Shown one piece after another: positions 25,001-35,039 of a stretch of DNA of 64,000 nucleotides. The notes beneath the pieces are model-generated. The model was not told the DNA's origin. It did not search any database and was given only the letters and a program-made list of their open reading frames with translations. Position 1 is the first letter of the stretch. Every line of letters starts with the position of its first letter. The stretch lies in contig NC_053402.1 of assembly GCF_016859285.1 (NCBI RefSeq), positions 21,647,056-21,711,055 of the forward strand, read 5' to 3'. Origin of the DNA: Xiphias gladius (Eukaryota; Chordata; Actinopteri; Istiophoriformes; Xiphiidae). Both the position numbers and the translations under genes were made by a program.

Positions 25001-27137
25001 TGATCTGTGGTTCTGAGGGGCCTAACTGTACTGTATAGGGATAGAAATTCCATAATACAGGTCGGGGCGAGGCCATACATGGCTCTAAACACGAACAGGA
25101 GATTTTTGCAAGGAATTCTGCACCCAACTGGGAGCCAGTGCGAAGATGCCAATACACGCGTGTTATGTTGAGTTTTTCTACGTTTGTATAGGAGTCTGGG
25201 TGCTGGATTCTGTACCAGTTTTAGGCATCGAAAAGAGCCTCAAAAAGAATGAGGAAATAAAAGCAGAAATTGATAATGGAGTTGTGATTCAACCCACTAC
25301 TTTCTGGTAACTTTTACAAACTGTTTGCTTCTGCTTCTGTTTCACAGCAAGCTTTTTGGTGCCTCGTCCAGATATGCGAGAAGTACCTTCCTGGCTACTA
25401 CAGTGCTGGACTGGTGAGCGAATGAACAGACTCCTGTGTGTCTTTGTCAGAACCTCATGTCAGTTTTCTCAGCTTTATTGACTTCTTATTCCTTTCTTTT
25501 AGGAAGCGATCCAGCTGGATGGCGAGATCTTCTTCTCCCTGTTACGGCGCACATGTCCAATGGCATACCGTCATCTTAAGAAGTTCAAGATTGACCCAAT
25601 TCTCTACATGACTGAATGGTTCATGTGTATCTTCTCACGCACCTTACCATGGTCCTGTGTACTGCGTGTATGGGATATGTTCTTCTGTGAAGGTATCCTT
25701 CACATCCACACACATAGCCATCTCTCAGTCTCTCTTTTGTAAATTTTTTCTATCTCAAAACATTATAAATGCTTGAGTATATACATTTTTGGCAGTTTTA
25801 AGTGTGTAAAATTGAGAATTGTTGTGTATAAAATATTGAGTATTTGTTTTTGCTCTGTTGTAGTTTGACTGAAATCTAACTTAAGTCTGGTTGTAGGAGT
25901 GAAAATAGTGTTTCGTGTGGGCCTGGTACTACTGAAACAAATGCTTGGTTCTGTGGATAAACTTCGAGAACTACAGGGCATGTATGAAACCATGGAGCGC
26001 CTGAGAAACATTCCACCCGAGTCTATCAGAGAGGACATAATGGTACAGGAGGTGGGTCTTTCTTTCTCAGACCTGTATACAAGTAAAATCTGCTTCTGTT
26101 TTTACTCAGAGACACGAGTTATGAGTCACTTTGTCCCGTAGTGCACGGTCTAGTAATCTCTACTTCCTCTTTCTGTCTCATCCTTGTTTCATGTGTTGTT
26201 TTTCCAGATTATTACGCTCCCAGTGACAGAGGCGCTCATTGAGAGGGAGTGCAGCATCCAGGTGAGGAAGTGGAGGGAGTCCAGAGGGGAGCTTACACAC
26301 CAGCCGGGACGCCGGCTCCATGGTACCAGAGCCATCTATGAGTACAAACGACGCGCTGCCTCCATCAGCTCCGGTGGCAGCTTCTCTTTCCTGGGAAGCC
26401 CAGTCCCTCCACCAGGACCTCTCAGGGCCTCTTCGAGCCTCCTCTCGCTCCCTGGCTTCCGCAAGTCTAAAGTTCCTTTCCACTCCCAAACCAAGAAGGG
26501 CTCCTTCTCAGGGCCATCAGGAATAGAGGGCCTGCCGCCTCATTCGCCACCTGCATTAACATCAAGCCCGAGCCGAGGCCCCAGCCATAAACCCCCCATT
26601 CCCCCAGGGGCAGGTCAGAGGGGACCAGCACCTCAAGTTCAGAGCCCCTTACTCGGGAGTGCAGCTGGCTCATCACGTGGGCCTGCTCAGCCCTCAGAAG
26701 GCAACTCCGCACAGGGCCCACCTGCAGCTTCCGCCCTAGAAAAAAGCACGCCATCGCCACCCACCACTCTATCCCCCTCGCCTAAGATCGTATCTGAGCA
26801 AATTACTCCTACTATCCCTTCTCCTACTGCAAACAATGCCACTCTGCCCCCATGTCCAGATTCAAATAAAGAAGCGGTGCCAGCGACTGATGCCACAACT
26901 GAATCGGAAGAAGGAAAGAAGAAGAAGAAAAGCAAAGAAGACAAAAAGAAGGAAAAGGAAGATGAGAAGAAAAAATTGAAGGAAAAGAAGGAAAAGGAAA
27001 AGGCTGAAAAAGAGAGGCTCAAGAGGGAGAAAGAGAGGCTAGAAAAAGAGAAGAAGAAAGGGGGGAAGAAAAAGGACAAAGGGGGAGGAGAGGCTGAAGA
27101 CAAAAATGGAGCTGCAGCAGCGAGAGATTCGGCCTAG
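19071..27137 (+). CDS. tbc1d10b: TBC1 domain family member 10B (Rab GTPase-activating protein)
   Basis: The coding sequence starts at ATG 19089 in a strong 'gaaccatgg' context, 18 nt after the exon acceptor. Coding exons: 19089-20074, 20918-21017, 21194-21301, 22373-22479, 23113-23227, 25348-25413, 25503-25692, 25897-26051 and 26208-27137; total 918 aa. Residues 1-280 are Pro/Ser-rich and disordered. A conserved linker follows (about 280-329, containing '[10 protein letters not shown]' and '[12 protein letters not shown]'), then a TBC domain at about 368-575. The catalytic dual fingers are present: Arg in 'IEKDLHR' (Arg419) and Gln in 'GYCQ' (Gln456). The tail is Pro/Ser-rich and ends in a Lys/Glu-rich helix at about 845-905. 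The family accelerates GTP hydrolysis on Rabs (Rab35, Rab27A and Rab22A/31 are reported) in membrane traffic. TBC1D10B, rather than 10A or 10C, is favoured by the linker wording and by the neighbouring mylpf and cd2bp2. Confidence 0.95.
23228..25347 (+). other. tbc1d10b: tbc1d10b intron between coding exons 5 and 6 (2.1 kb)
   Basis: The largest intron inside the TBC-domain part of the gene. It contains a poly(C) run at about 23682-23690 and the LINE fragment at 24585-25240. No other exon is needed: the reading frame runs directly from '…MPAE' to 'QAFWCLVQ'. Confidence 0.7.
24585..25240 (-). mobile_element. LINE 3'-end fragment (L2/Rex-like RT C-terminal region)
   Basis: On the minus strand two frames carry the conserved C-terminal wording of fish non-LTR reverse transcriptases: '[20 protein letters not shown]', 'MYGLAPTCI', 'RTTDQGLL' (about 25152-24980), then '[20 protein letters not shown]' and '[16 protein letters not shown]' (about 24950-24830). 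They lie in different frames, so the copy is broken. The 3' tail ends near 24590 with the reverse of 'tttatttatagagcgct', a common ending of this LINE type. It is heavily 5'-truncated. Confidence 0.85.
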
Positions 27138-30125
27138 TTTTCCACCCCATCATTCCAGGATAATGAAAAGGGATGCTGAAGAAAAAAAGAGGTCAGGGGA
27201 ACAAAAGACACCCAGAAAGAGTGATTAATATAAAAAAAATGGGATGGCTTCCTGTATGATGCATCATTTCGAAGACTTAATGTAGTCCCAGGACTATGGT
27301 GGAGAAAACTGGATCATAGTTTTAATAGCACCTCGGGGAGCTCTTTGCCCCTCGTTCGATGCTTTCTTTTTGACTGAGTTTTATTAAGATAGGACAAATT
27401 TCCTTTTTCAACTGGAGCATGGCCTGTGAATCTGAATAATATTTCAAAAGATCACAGTCATTATCTCTTTTAGTTTTTTTTTTAATTCTTTTTTTTTTTT
27501 TTCTCATTTTTATTATTTTAATCAGATTGATGGCAGTGGTTAGATAAACATCGACTCAAGGGATTTTTGAACCGAGCGTTGGCAGAAATAGTAATGGTGC
27601 CATAGAGTATGTAAATAAAAAAGTCTACCTACAGTACTTTGGATGTTGTTAGCACTCCACACACCCATCAGTTCTCCACTGTGGACAGACATCTGTGGAT
27701 GGATCTGGTTGACTGGGAAAAAAAAAAGAAAACCCTTGGAAGTCGCTTCAAATGCAGGCACTGAAGACAGATATGCTAGTAACGTTGTTGAGGATGTATT
27801 TATTGTCATGTTAAATGTTGTGAGTGAGTGTGTGCCTTAGTAGTATAGTCAATTGTGTTAATGTTCTATGTGTGGCCTCCCTGTTTTCAGTCTCCCTCTG
27901 CCGTTTTTTTTTTCTTTTTTTTTCTCTCAAGTCAAACCATCATTGAATTCTTTCTGTGGTTCTTCCCAAACCTTTACTTTCTCATGTCACTGGAATAAAT
28001 CTGACTGGTGACACACATGAAAAGAGGGAGAACATGAAAACCCAGACACCGTGTAGTCGTAGCTATTTTTAACATTTCATTTATGTGTGTTTTTTGTCTC
28101 TGACAAAATACACGGGGAGATTTTATTGTTTTTATTTCAGGCCCCAGTTTCAATTTCTTGTGTCCGAGGTTGATTTTTGCAAAAAGCAGGTGCAACATTA
28201 TCAATAAACTGGTAGTCTAAAAACATGCAATGCGCAGCAGTGACCATCAACAAGTCCTGCAGACCAAAATGTCGATCTCTAAAATTTGTATTATTCTGCT
28301 ATCAACAACAAAACATATGCATTTATTCAGCCAAATTTCAGTATGGGTAAGAACTTAAGTTCATTAACCCATTAGAATGTGATTTTAAGTATCCTAAGAG
28401 AATGAAGGATGATTTTTGCACTTGTGATTTTGTCACAAAGCACCACTGAGGTCGCCCACTCCATTAGCGCAGTGATGTGGAACATGAGAGTCTCAACAGG
28501 CCGGTTTCACAGTTTGAAATCTGTGCCTGGAGGACCTATAGGAAGCCACTTGACTGGAGGTGCCAGGTGTGCCAATGTAGCATTAACCTCTGATATTTGA
28601 CCTTCGGGCTCTGATGTATTTATGTATAAAGTGGTTAATTTAATCAAATATAGTATATTATGAATTATTGTTATTATTATTATTATTATTATTTAGGATA
28701 TTTTTCTATGTGAGTAAGAGACACCTGGCTGACTGGAACGATGGCTGACTACACAGTGTAGTTGCAGGGGGATCATTTTAAGCCCTTTTTTTTTTTTTTT
28801 TTTTTGCACATTTAGTTGTCTGCGTCTACAAAACAAACTCGATGCATGTCTTTGCGATTGTTTAAGTTTACTGTCATTGTTGGTTTGGTCAACTGAGGTT
28901 CACAGGTCTCCGGTTTACTGAAGTGCAGTATTAAACAGACTTGAGTGGAAAAATGGGCCTCCGACAGAACAAACAGTGAAACTAGTGATACAGACAGAAC
29001 ATTTGGGAGTTGAAGGTCTTAATCGTACTGTATAATATACTAAGAGGTGATTTTTGAGCTTTGAATAGTTCTTTAATTCGAGATCTTAAGTATGTTTGTC
29101 TCACCAAGGTTTGTTATAACATTCATAATGACTTATGGACTAACTCCCTAACCTATTCACACACAGTGTCCTGTACTGTAACATTTATGCATACATTAAA
29201 CGACACTGAACCCCATCAGTATATGACGAATAGTGCCAGGTAGTTAGTGTAAAACCATTTGATGGCAAAAAACATTGATGCTCTTTAACTGTGCTGTTTT
29301 TGTAGTTGAAGGATTAGAGGGACTTTTGTGTAATTGTAGCCAACACGTCCTCCATATTCACTGTTTTTCACTTCTTTCAGGTTTTTACACGGCTGTCATT
29401 TCAATATATATAAACATCACACACACTTACTCCCTTCTCGATTTTGACGCCAGTGCATTTATAGGCACAGATTAGTGTAGTGTTAGTGAGGGTAACCTGA
29501 ACACATCTATGCAAACCTTCCTCCATCATGACTGTTGATAGTGTGTGGTGATAGCAGCACTGATTTCACCTCTGATTGTGATGATCAGATGGGTGCCATG
29601 GAAAAATGAATTCTGTGCCTCAGCAGGTGTTTTCTTCTGAGCACACTTTCAGGCCCGTGGACTCCAATATTTAATGAGCAATATGTCCTCGCAGCTCTTG
29701 TCTTGATGATAACATTTCTCTTTGTTCAGACGACTTGAGATGTCATGTGGCTCAAATTATAATCTCTTGCTCGCTTGTGATTTCCTGCTGTGGAATCAGC
29801 ACTTAGCTCTGCAATATTGAAAATGAATCAAGAAATCCGTTTCTGTCAGGTCCTTTGTGCATTTCTGCATTGATCCTGAAATCATCATCCTTGATTACAT
29901 TTGATTGGGAATGACCCTACTGATGCAAATATTGAAAGAAGCTTTTCAGCTGTTTTCCCCCCATGCAGTTATGTTGTGTTTTTAAGTTTACATGTCACTC
30001 TCTCTGGCGAAAGTGAAATAAAATCATAGCTAATTGAATTCATTCCTTCAGATCTACAACTGATGTATTTAATTGATGATGATAATGACATTTGTGATGA
30101 GTAATAAACTATAATATATTAAATC
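27138..30125 (+). other. tbc1d10b: Putative long 3'UTR of tbc1d10b
   Basis: There is no coding sequence. T-rich and TTA-repeat stretches (27479-27500, 27906-27929, 28668-28694, 28782-28805) alternate with ordinary sequence. Candidate poly(A) signals are AATAAA at about 28203 ('tcaataaactgg'), 30017 ('gaaataaaatc') and 30103 ('gtaataaactat'). I infer a 3'UTR of 1 to 3 kb; the end used cannot be chosen from sequence alone. Confidence 0.4.
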
Positions 30126-31105
30126 ATCATGCTGTTTTTGTCTTTCTTCATGTGGAGGATGTTCTGTTTGCTAATGACTATCCTGATGAATTAATAACGG
30201 TAGTGATGAGGAATTTCAGCCTTGATATCATGTGTGTCTATTTATGAGATGGTTGATCACAAGACTGCTGATTATATTCTTGGACACGTTATGGATTTTG
30301 GGCCAGGTTTAAATAGCCAGCATTTATTTTTAACCAAGGGAAGTCAGCTGCCACTGCTGTAATCGAGGTGGTTTTGTCATTTAATTACTATTAATGCAGC
30401 GATACATACGAGTGCTGATCTGTAGGGGGGTAGATTTACCTTTCAGACTCCTATCCGTACCAGCTCCACTAGATGTCACTAGATGTGTGTTCATGAGGGA
30501 TTTTGCTGTGCTTTTGACTTGTTTGCTCTCTCAAACCCTGTCCCACAGAGCCACAGAGCCACTGAACAGAGACACTATTGTACAAAAGGAAAGAGATTTT
30601 ATTCACAGTTTGTCCCTTTTATTCGTTACAGAGGAAAGGTGAGGAAGAGTCCAGTCACTGAAGTCGAGGCAGCTTATGGCAAAAAGGTGATTTAATGGTT
30701 GCAGGAAGGAGCGGAGAGAAAGAATTCGAAGACTTGAATGTTTTCTTTCGGCCCTTTCTCTCTTCTCCTTCAGTCATTTTTACAAACTTTTCAAGGAAAA
30801 AAGTTGTCGTCACTTTAAGGAGGCAACTTTTTCTTCTCTAAACTGCCAGCGCTCCCCACCCTCTCACCTGATCTACATAAGAGGACATCTTCAAAATTGG
30901 GAATGAAGTCCTTGCATTTTGTTTACGATAGTACCCAATAGTAAACCTGTCTTCCTCTCAGATACCGAGGGAAGCAGAGGGAGACATTTCATTCACACAA
31001 ACACCTCAGAGGCTGAAGTGACAGGGCGGACGGAGATGTAGAGGTGAGAAGACAGAAGGTGCTTGCAAGGAGAGAGAAGGTGCTTGAGAAAAGCTTGTGG
31101 ATGGA
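30126..31105. other. Intergenic space between convergent tbc1d10b and mylpf
   Basis: The two genes converge here. No exon-like or repeat-family signal is recognised. The open frames at 30394-30695 have no family signature. Confidence 0.45.
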
Positions 31106-31124
31106 AACAATGTAACAGGATAAT

Positions 31125-31130
31125 TTTATT
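31125..31130 (-). terminator. mylpf: mylpf poly(A) signal
   Basis: TTTATT on the plus strand reads AATAAA on the minus strand, about 210 nt after the mylpf stop codon at 31342. This spacing is reasonable for a short muscle-gene 3'UTR. Confidence 0.6.
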
Positions 31131-31341
31131 GAAAATCATCCCTATTCCCCATAAGCAAACATAGACATCCCATGGGCATCAGCCGACTCGTGTCATTGTG
31201 ACAAGTCTTTGGTTTGAATGTGAGGGGCTGAGCACGTGGGTTAACACTGAGGGTGAGCTGGGAGGAAGAGGAGGAAAGAAAAGGGCAGGGAAGGCAGAAT
31301 AGCAGAGGGATTGCTGTCTTTCTTGTCTTCTAGCTCTCTCT

Positions 31342-34300
31342 TTACTCCTCCTTCTCCTCTCCGTGTGTGATGACGTAGCAGATGTTCTTGTAGTCTACGT
31401 TGCCGGCAACATCTGGGGGGAAGGCGGCCCACATGTTCTTAATCTGAGGGAGAAAATGAGGGTTGGGAATCCAGCATGGCAAGGGGTAAAATGGTACACA
31501 ATCTTGCTGATATTCTTTAAAAGAATACATCATGTTTTTGAGAGACTGTTCCAATGGACAAGTTATACCCTCACTGAAAAAGAAAGTTAATAAAGTTCAT
31601 ACCTTTATGTAAACTTAACAAAATTCATAATTTTAAACCCACTTTACAATTTGAAATTTAGACAGTTTTTGACAACTAATAATCTTTTGTTATACCCTGG
31701 ACAATGGATGGACATAGTTGGGGAGGTACAGTGCATGTGAAAGAACAAGGGCAGAAGTTAATATTTCTAAGATTGTTAAATAAACTAATAAAAGCCCTTT
31801 ATAGTAGTACATGTTGAGGAGTAGTGGGTGACAACAAGACTAATGGGCCACTTTGCCAAAACCATAAATTATTCCTGTAACACGGGCGGCTCGGTGGTTT
31901 ACCTCATCCTTGGAGAACCTGTCGCACTGGGTGGTCAGGAGCTCCTCGAGGCTGGAATAGGCACACGGGCAGATTTTAGGCATCAAAATCCAATTCATCC
32001 TATATGGACATGTAATGTAGTGAATGGCAAAAGGATTTAAAAGTGCTCACAATTCCTTCTTGATGGTTCCAGTACCCTCGGGGTCCAGGACCTTGAAGGA
32101 GCTAAGAATAACGTCCTCGGGGTCAGCACCTGACGAGGACAGGAGGAAGAGGTGAGTTAGCCGTTGAACTAACTGACAGTGTATATTATAAATGAATATA
32201 AATAAATGCAGTGTATTAAAAAGTACAGTTCTTCCCTCAGACATGTAGCGGGAACTTGTGCTCAAACACCTAAGTACGGTGTTTTAGTAAATGTACCAAT
32301 TCAGGAGTGAGTGTTGGTAAAAAAAAAAAATGCAATGCCCACCCTTCAGCTTCTCTCCAAACATGGTGAGGAAGACGGTGAAGTTGATGGGGCCGCTGGC
32401 CTCCTTGATCATGGCCTCCAGCTCCTCACTCTTCACATTCAGCTGGCCTGAACAGCACAGAGGTTCGGGTTAAGGGGGGAGACCATGAAACACTTAGTCA
32501 TGCGCGCTCTTACGGTGTAGAGCTGTTCCACCGGGACTCACCCAGTGAGGCCAGCACGTCCCTCAGGTCATCTTTGCTGATGATACCATCTCTGTTCTGG
32601 TCAATGATTGTGAAAGCCTAAAATAAAAAGGGAGGGAGAAACCGACTGGGTTTACTACTTGAAGGAAGCACTTGAGATAGACGGGGAGAGGGCATCCGAC
32701 AGGGTGGGACCTCTTCACACTTTTAGGGCCTCTTCCATCAACACTTCGTCCACTAAAGTGACAGCTGGCGAGTGTCTTCGACACAGTGCTGTACAAATGT
32801 TGTTAGAGGATATTCAGTAAGAAAAAGGCTGCGCCCAAAAAGTCAGACCTGATTGAAGTGGCCTTGAGGGGGGAGGAGGGGCTTTTGGGGGTGCTTAAGG
32901 TGGCCCCCGGTCTTTTTTTTACATGTTAATTTGGGAAAGTATCAGTAGGGAACAGCTGCCTGATCTGCTCACCCTCTACAACCTTCGTCTACGAAACTTA
33001 AGATAAACCTCTTGGACTTGAACTTGAACTCAGTCCCCGACCTCTCTCATCACCCTCTCTCTCTCTCTGCCTTAATTCTCTCTCTGTCCCTCACCCACTC
33101 GCTCACACACTTCCTTTGCTTTGACAGATACAAACACACAACCCCCCCCCCCCCCTTGGCTGCTATTTTTCCTTCAGTGCAACTCGCTGAGATGATCCTA
33201 ATCATCATGTCGTACATTCCCAAAGTGGCACTCAAGAAGCCTGTATCACTTATCACAGGAGGAATGTTTCCTCTATTCGGAGCACACATACCTTGACAAC
33301 GAACTGTAAACACAGACACCGTCTTTATTCAATCTCTTGACAGCACGTCCTTATAAAATCCCATCTTCCTGACCTCCTTGAACTCCAACACACACCCTTT
33401 ACACCTCACGCTGTCCTTTTGCTTTTTGCTCTTAGTTTCTGCGCTTAACACTAATTTTTGAAATGGTGAACACTTAGTGGTGTCTGAAAAGGGCAAATCT
33501 TTAAAAACATCAAATGTGCAAAAAGCATGATGACCCTTTGCTCTCTCTCTGCTGCATCCTAATATGTCAGTTGATCCACCTGGCCTCCAAGCCTTCAGCA
33601 AGAGAATAAGGAGATGTCTGAGTGACAGCTGGAGGGGGGGGTAAACAAAATGTGGAGAGCTTCAGATGGTGTCAGAAATTTCAGAGCTCCTCCTAATGAC
33701 ATTCTTTGCTTATTAAATTGTCAGGGGAGATGAGGGGGGCATGCAAAATAGCAACTGCTGCGAAAAGGGATCTGGGAGCTGCTTATCCAAACTCTAATTC
33801 TGGTCACAGTCCCTGAGAAATTAATCTGAAAGAAAGTAAGAATCTTCATCAGCTAAGCAGAGGAACACAGATGTCCGATCCAGCCTGAAGCTGCCATGAA
33901 TGATGCTCACACAGTAGAAAAAAGAGCTTCCTTTAGGGATGGAGTGTCAAACCTCACCTCCTTGTACTCCTGAATCTGGCTCTGCTCAAACATGGAGAAC
34001 ACGTTGGAGGAGCCACCGTCTGCTGCCTGCCTCCTCTTGGCCTTCTTTGGTGCCTGGAGGACAAACACAGGGGTTAAATCTCGGCTTCGGTAAAAAAAAA
34101 AAAAAACCTCCATGATGCTTGTGAGTGCTGTAACCAACCTTTTTACCTTTTGACCCCTTAAAATTAAGCAGTGTCTACTTGCACATCCACCAAAAAGAGT
34201 AATTCCCCCCTAAAAAATTTCTTTTATTGTCATTGTTTCATTGAAATAATTGTTAGAAGCTTGAAAGGTTAAAATTAAAAATAAAGATTTGAGGAAAGTT

Positions 34301-34857
34301 TGGAATAGAAATTAGCATAAATTTTGTGCAACATGTTTTTCTTATTTCCCGTCCCATCAATCATCTGACGACCTTTCAGATTTATCTTGTGACCCCTTGT
34401 AAAGGTCCTGACCCCCAGGTTGAGAACGACTACTCTAAGAGATCTCACAAGTTCAGGTGCAATCCACATGTTTACGATCAGACTACCAATACGACATGCG
34501 TTTTTTTTAATATGAGCTTTTTTGTATCCTTTCCCTTAATTTGGCAACGCAGGTGTGTGAGTTTGGCATGCAGTTTGAGGTGCATTATGTAAACCTAGAA
34601 TTTAACAACACGTTAGTGCCCAAGCATCCTTACAGCTGCGTCACCAAGAACTGCAAGTAATCAAAGACAATCCACAAAAAACACTTGATCTGCTAAAGTG
34701 ATGGCAAATGCTCACATCTTTTTGCTACGATTATTTCAAGCTTAGACCAAAAAAAATTGCATCAAAAAGCAGATTTAATCCATAAGGTTGGTTTGATTCC
34801 CCTGCAGATATTTCCAACGGCAGCGTGCAGAGATGTGGAAACCCTGGTACTCACCAT
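31342..34857 (-). CDS. mylpf: Fast skeletal muscle myosin regulatory light chain 2
   Basis: Seven coding exons on the minus strand: 34855-34857 (ATG only), 33958-34053, 32542-32617, 32343-32447, 32051-32129, 31903-31951 and 31342-31443. They total 510 nt = 169 aa plus stop, exactly the family length. The product binds the neck of fast-fibre myosin heavy chain and tunes contraction. Seen: N-terminal '[20 protein letters not shown]' with the Ser-containing phospho-acceptor region; a first EF-hand loop '[12 protein letters not shown]' that keeps acidic metal-binding positions; degenerate later EF-hands ('[12 protein letters not shown]', '[12 protein letters not shown]'); and the family C-terminus 'HGEEKEE'. 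It converges with tbc1d10b. The sequence alone does not tell mylpfa from mylpfb. Confidence 0.97.
32195..32315 (-). repeat. 'cagtggtgga'-type MITE fragment in mylpf intron
   Basis: 'aaaaagtacagttcttccct', then 'cctaagtacggtgttttagt' and 'aaatgtaccaattcaggagt', is a decayed copy of the minus-orientation end also seen at 2595-2800. It lies between mylpf exons 4 and 5. Confidence 0.45.
33050..33155 (+). repeat. Pyrimidine-rich simple sequence in mylpf intron
   Basis: 'ctctctctctctct' runs at 33056-33069 and a poly(C) run of about 15 at 33142-33157, inside the 1.3-kb intron between mylpf exons 2 and 3. Confidence 0.7.
34260..34440 (-). repeat. Teleost 'ggttcccaacctg…ggtc' repeat, solo copy
   Basis: Reading plus: 'cagatttatcttgtgacccc', 'ttgtaaaggtcctgaccccc', 'aggttgagaacgac'. 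The reverse complement matches the common '…ggttcccaacctgggggtc' repeat. Here it stands alone in the first mylpf intron. In 36240-36430 and 40690-40795 the same repeat sits inside a MITE. Confidence 0.6.
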
Positions 34858-34914
34858 CTTGAGACGGTATGAGCGGAGGTTTGGATGATCAAGAAAGAGA
34901 AGACAGTGTGAAGC

Positions 34915-34960
34915 CGCGTTATACGTATATCCCTGGGGGCTTATATACCCCTCCGCAGGC
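34915..34960 (-). promoter_or_regulatory. mylpf: mylpf core promoter with TATA box
   Basis: On the minus strand 'gggtatataagcccccaggg' (plus 34932-34951) contains a consensus TATATAAG. A TSS about 25-30 nt downstream would fall near 34915, giving a 5'UTR of about 55 nt before the ATG exon. A strong TATA box is normal for sarcomeric genes. Confidence 0.7.
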
Positions 34961-35006
34961 CAGTCTAACTTTAGCCACAGACTCAAGTTTGGATGGGTAT
35001 AAAAAA

Positions 35007-35026
35007 GAGAGAGAGAGAGAGAGAGG
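35007..35026 (+). repeat. (GA)n simple repeat upstream of mylpf
   Basis: A perfect GA run of about 19 bp followed by further GA-rich sequence to 35036, about 50 bp upstream of the TATA box on the mylpf strand. GA tracts can be promoter-proximal, but no function is shown. Confidence 0.7.
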
Positions 35027-35039
35027 GCGAGAGAGGATG

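Noticed and set aside
30394-30695. Overlapping 70-82 aa plus-strand frames between tbc1d10b and mylpf
   Set aside because: No splice context, family wording or codon pattern distinguishes them from chance open frames.
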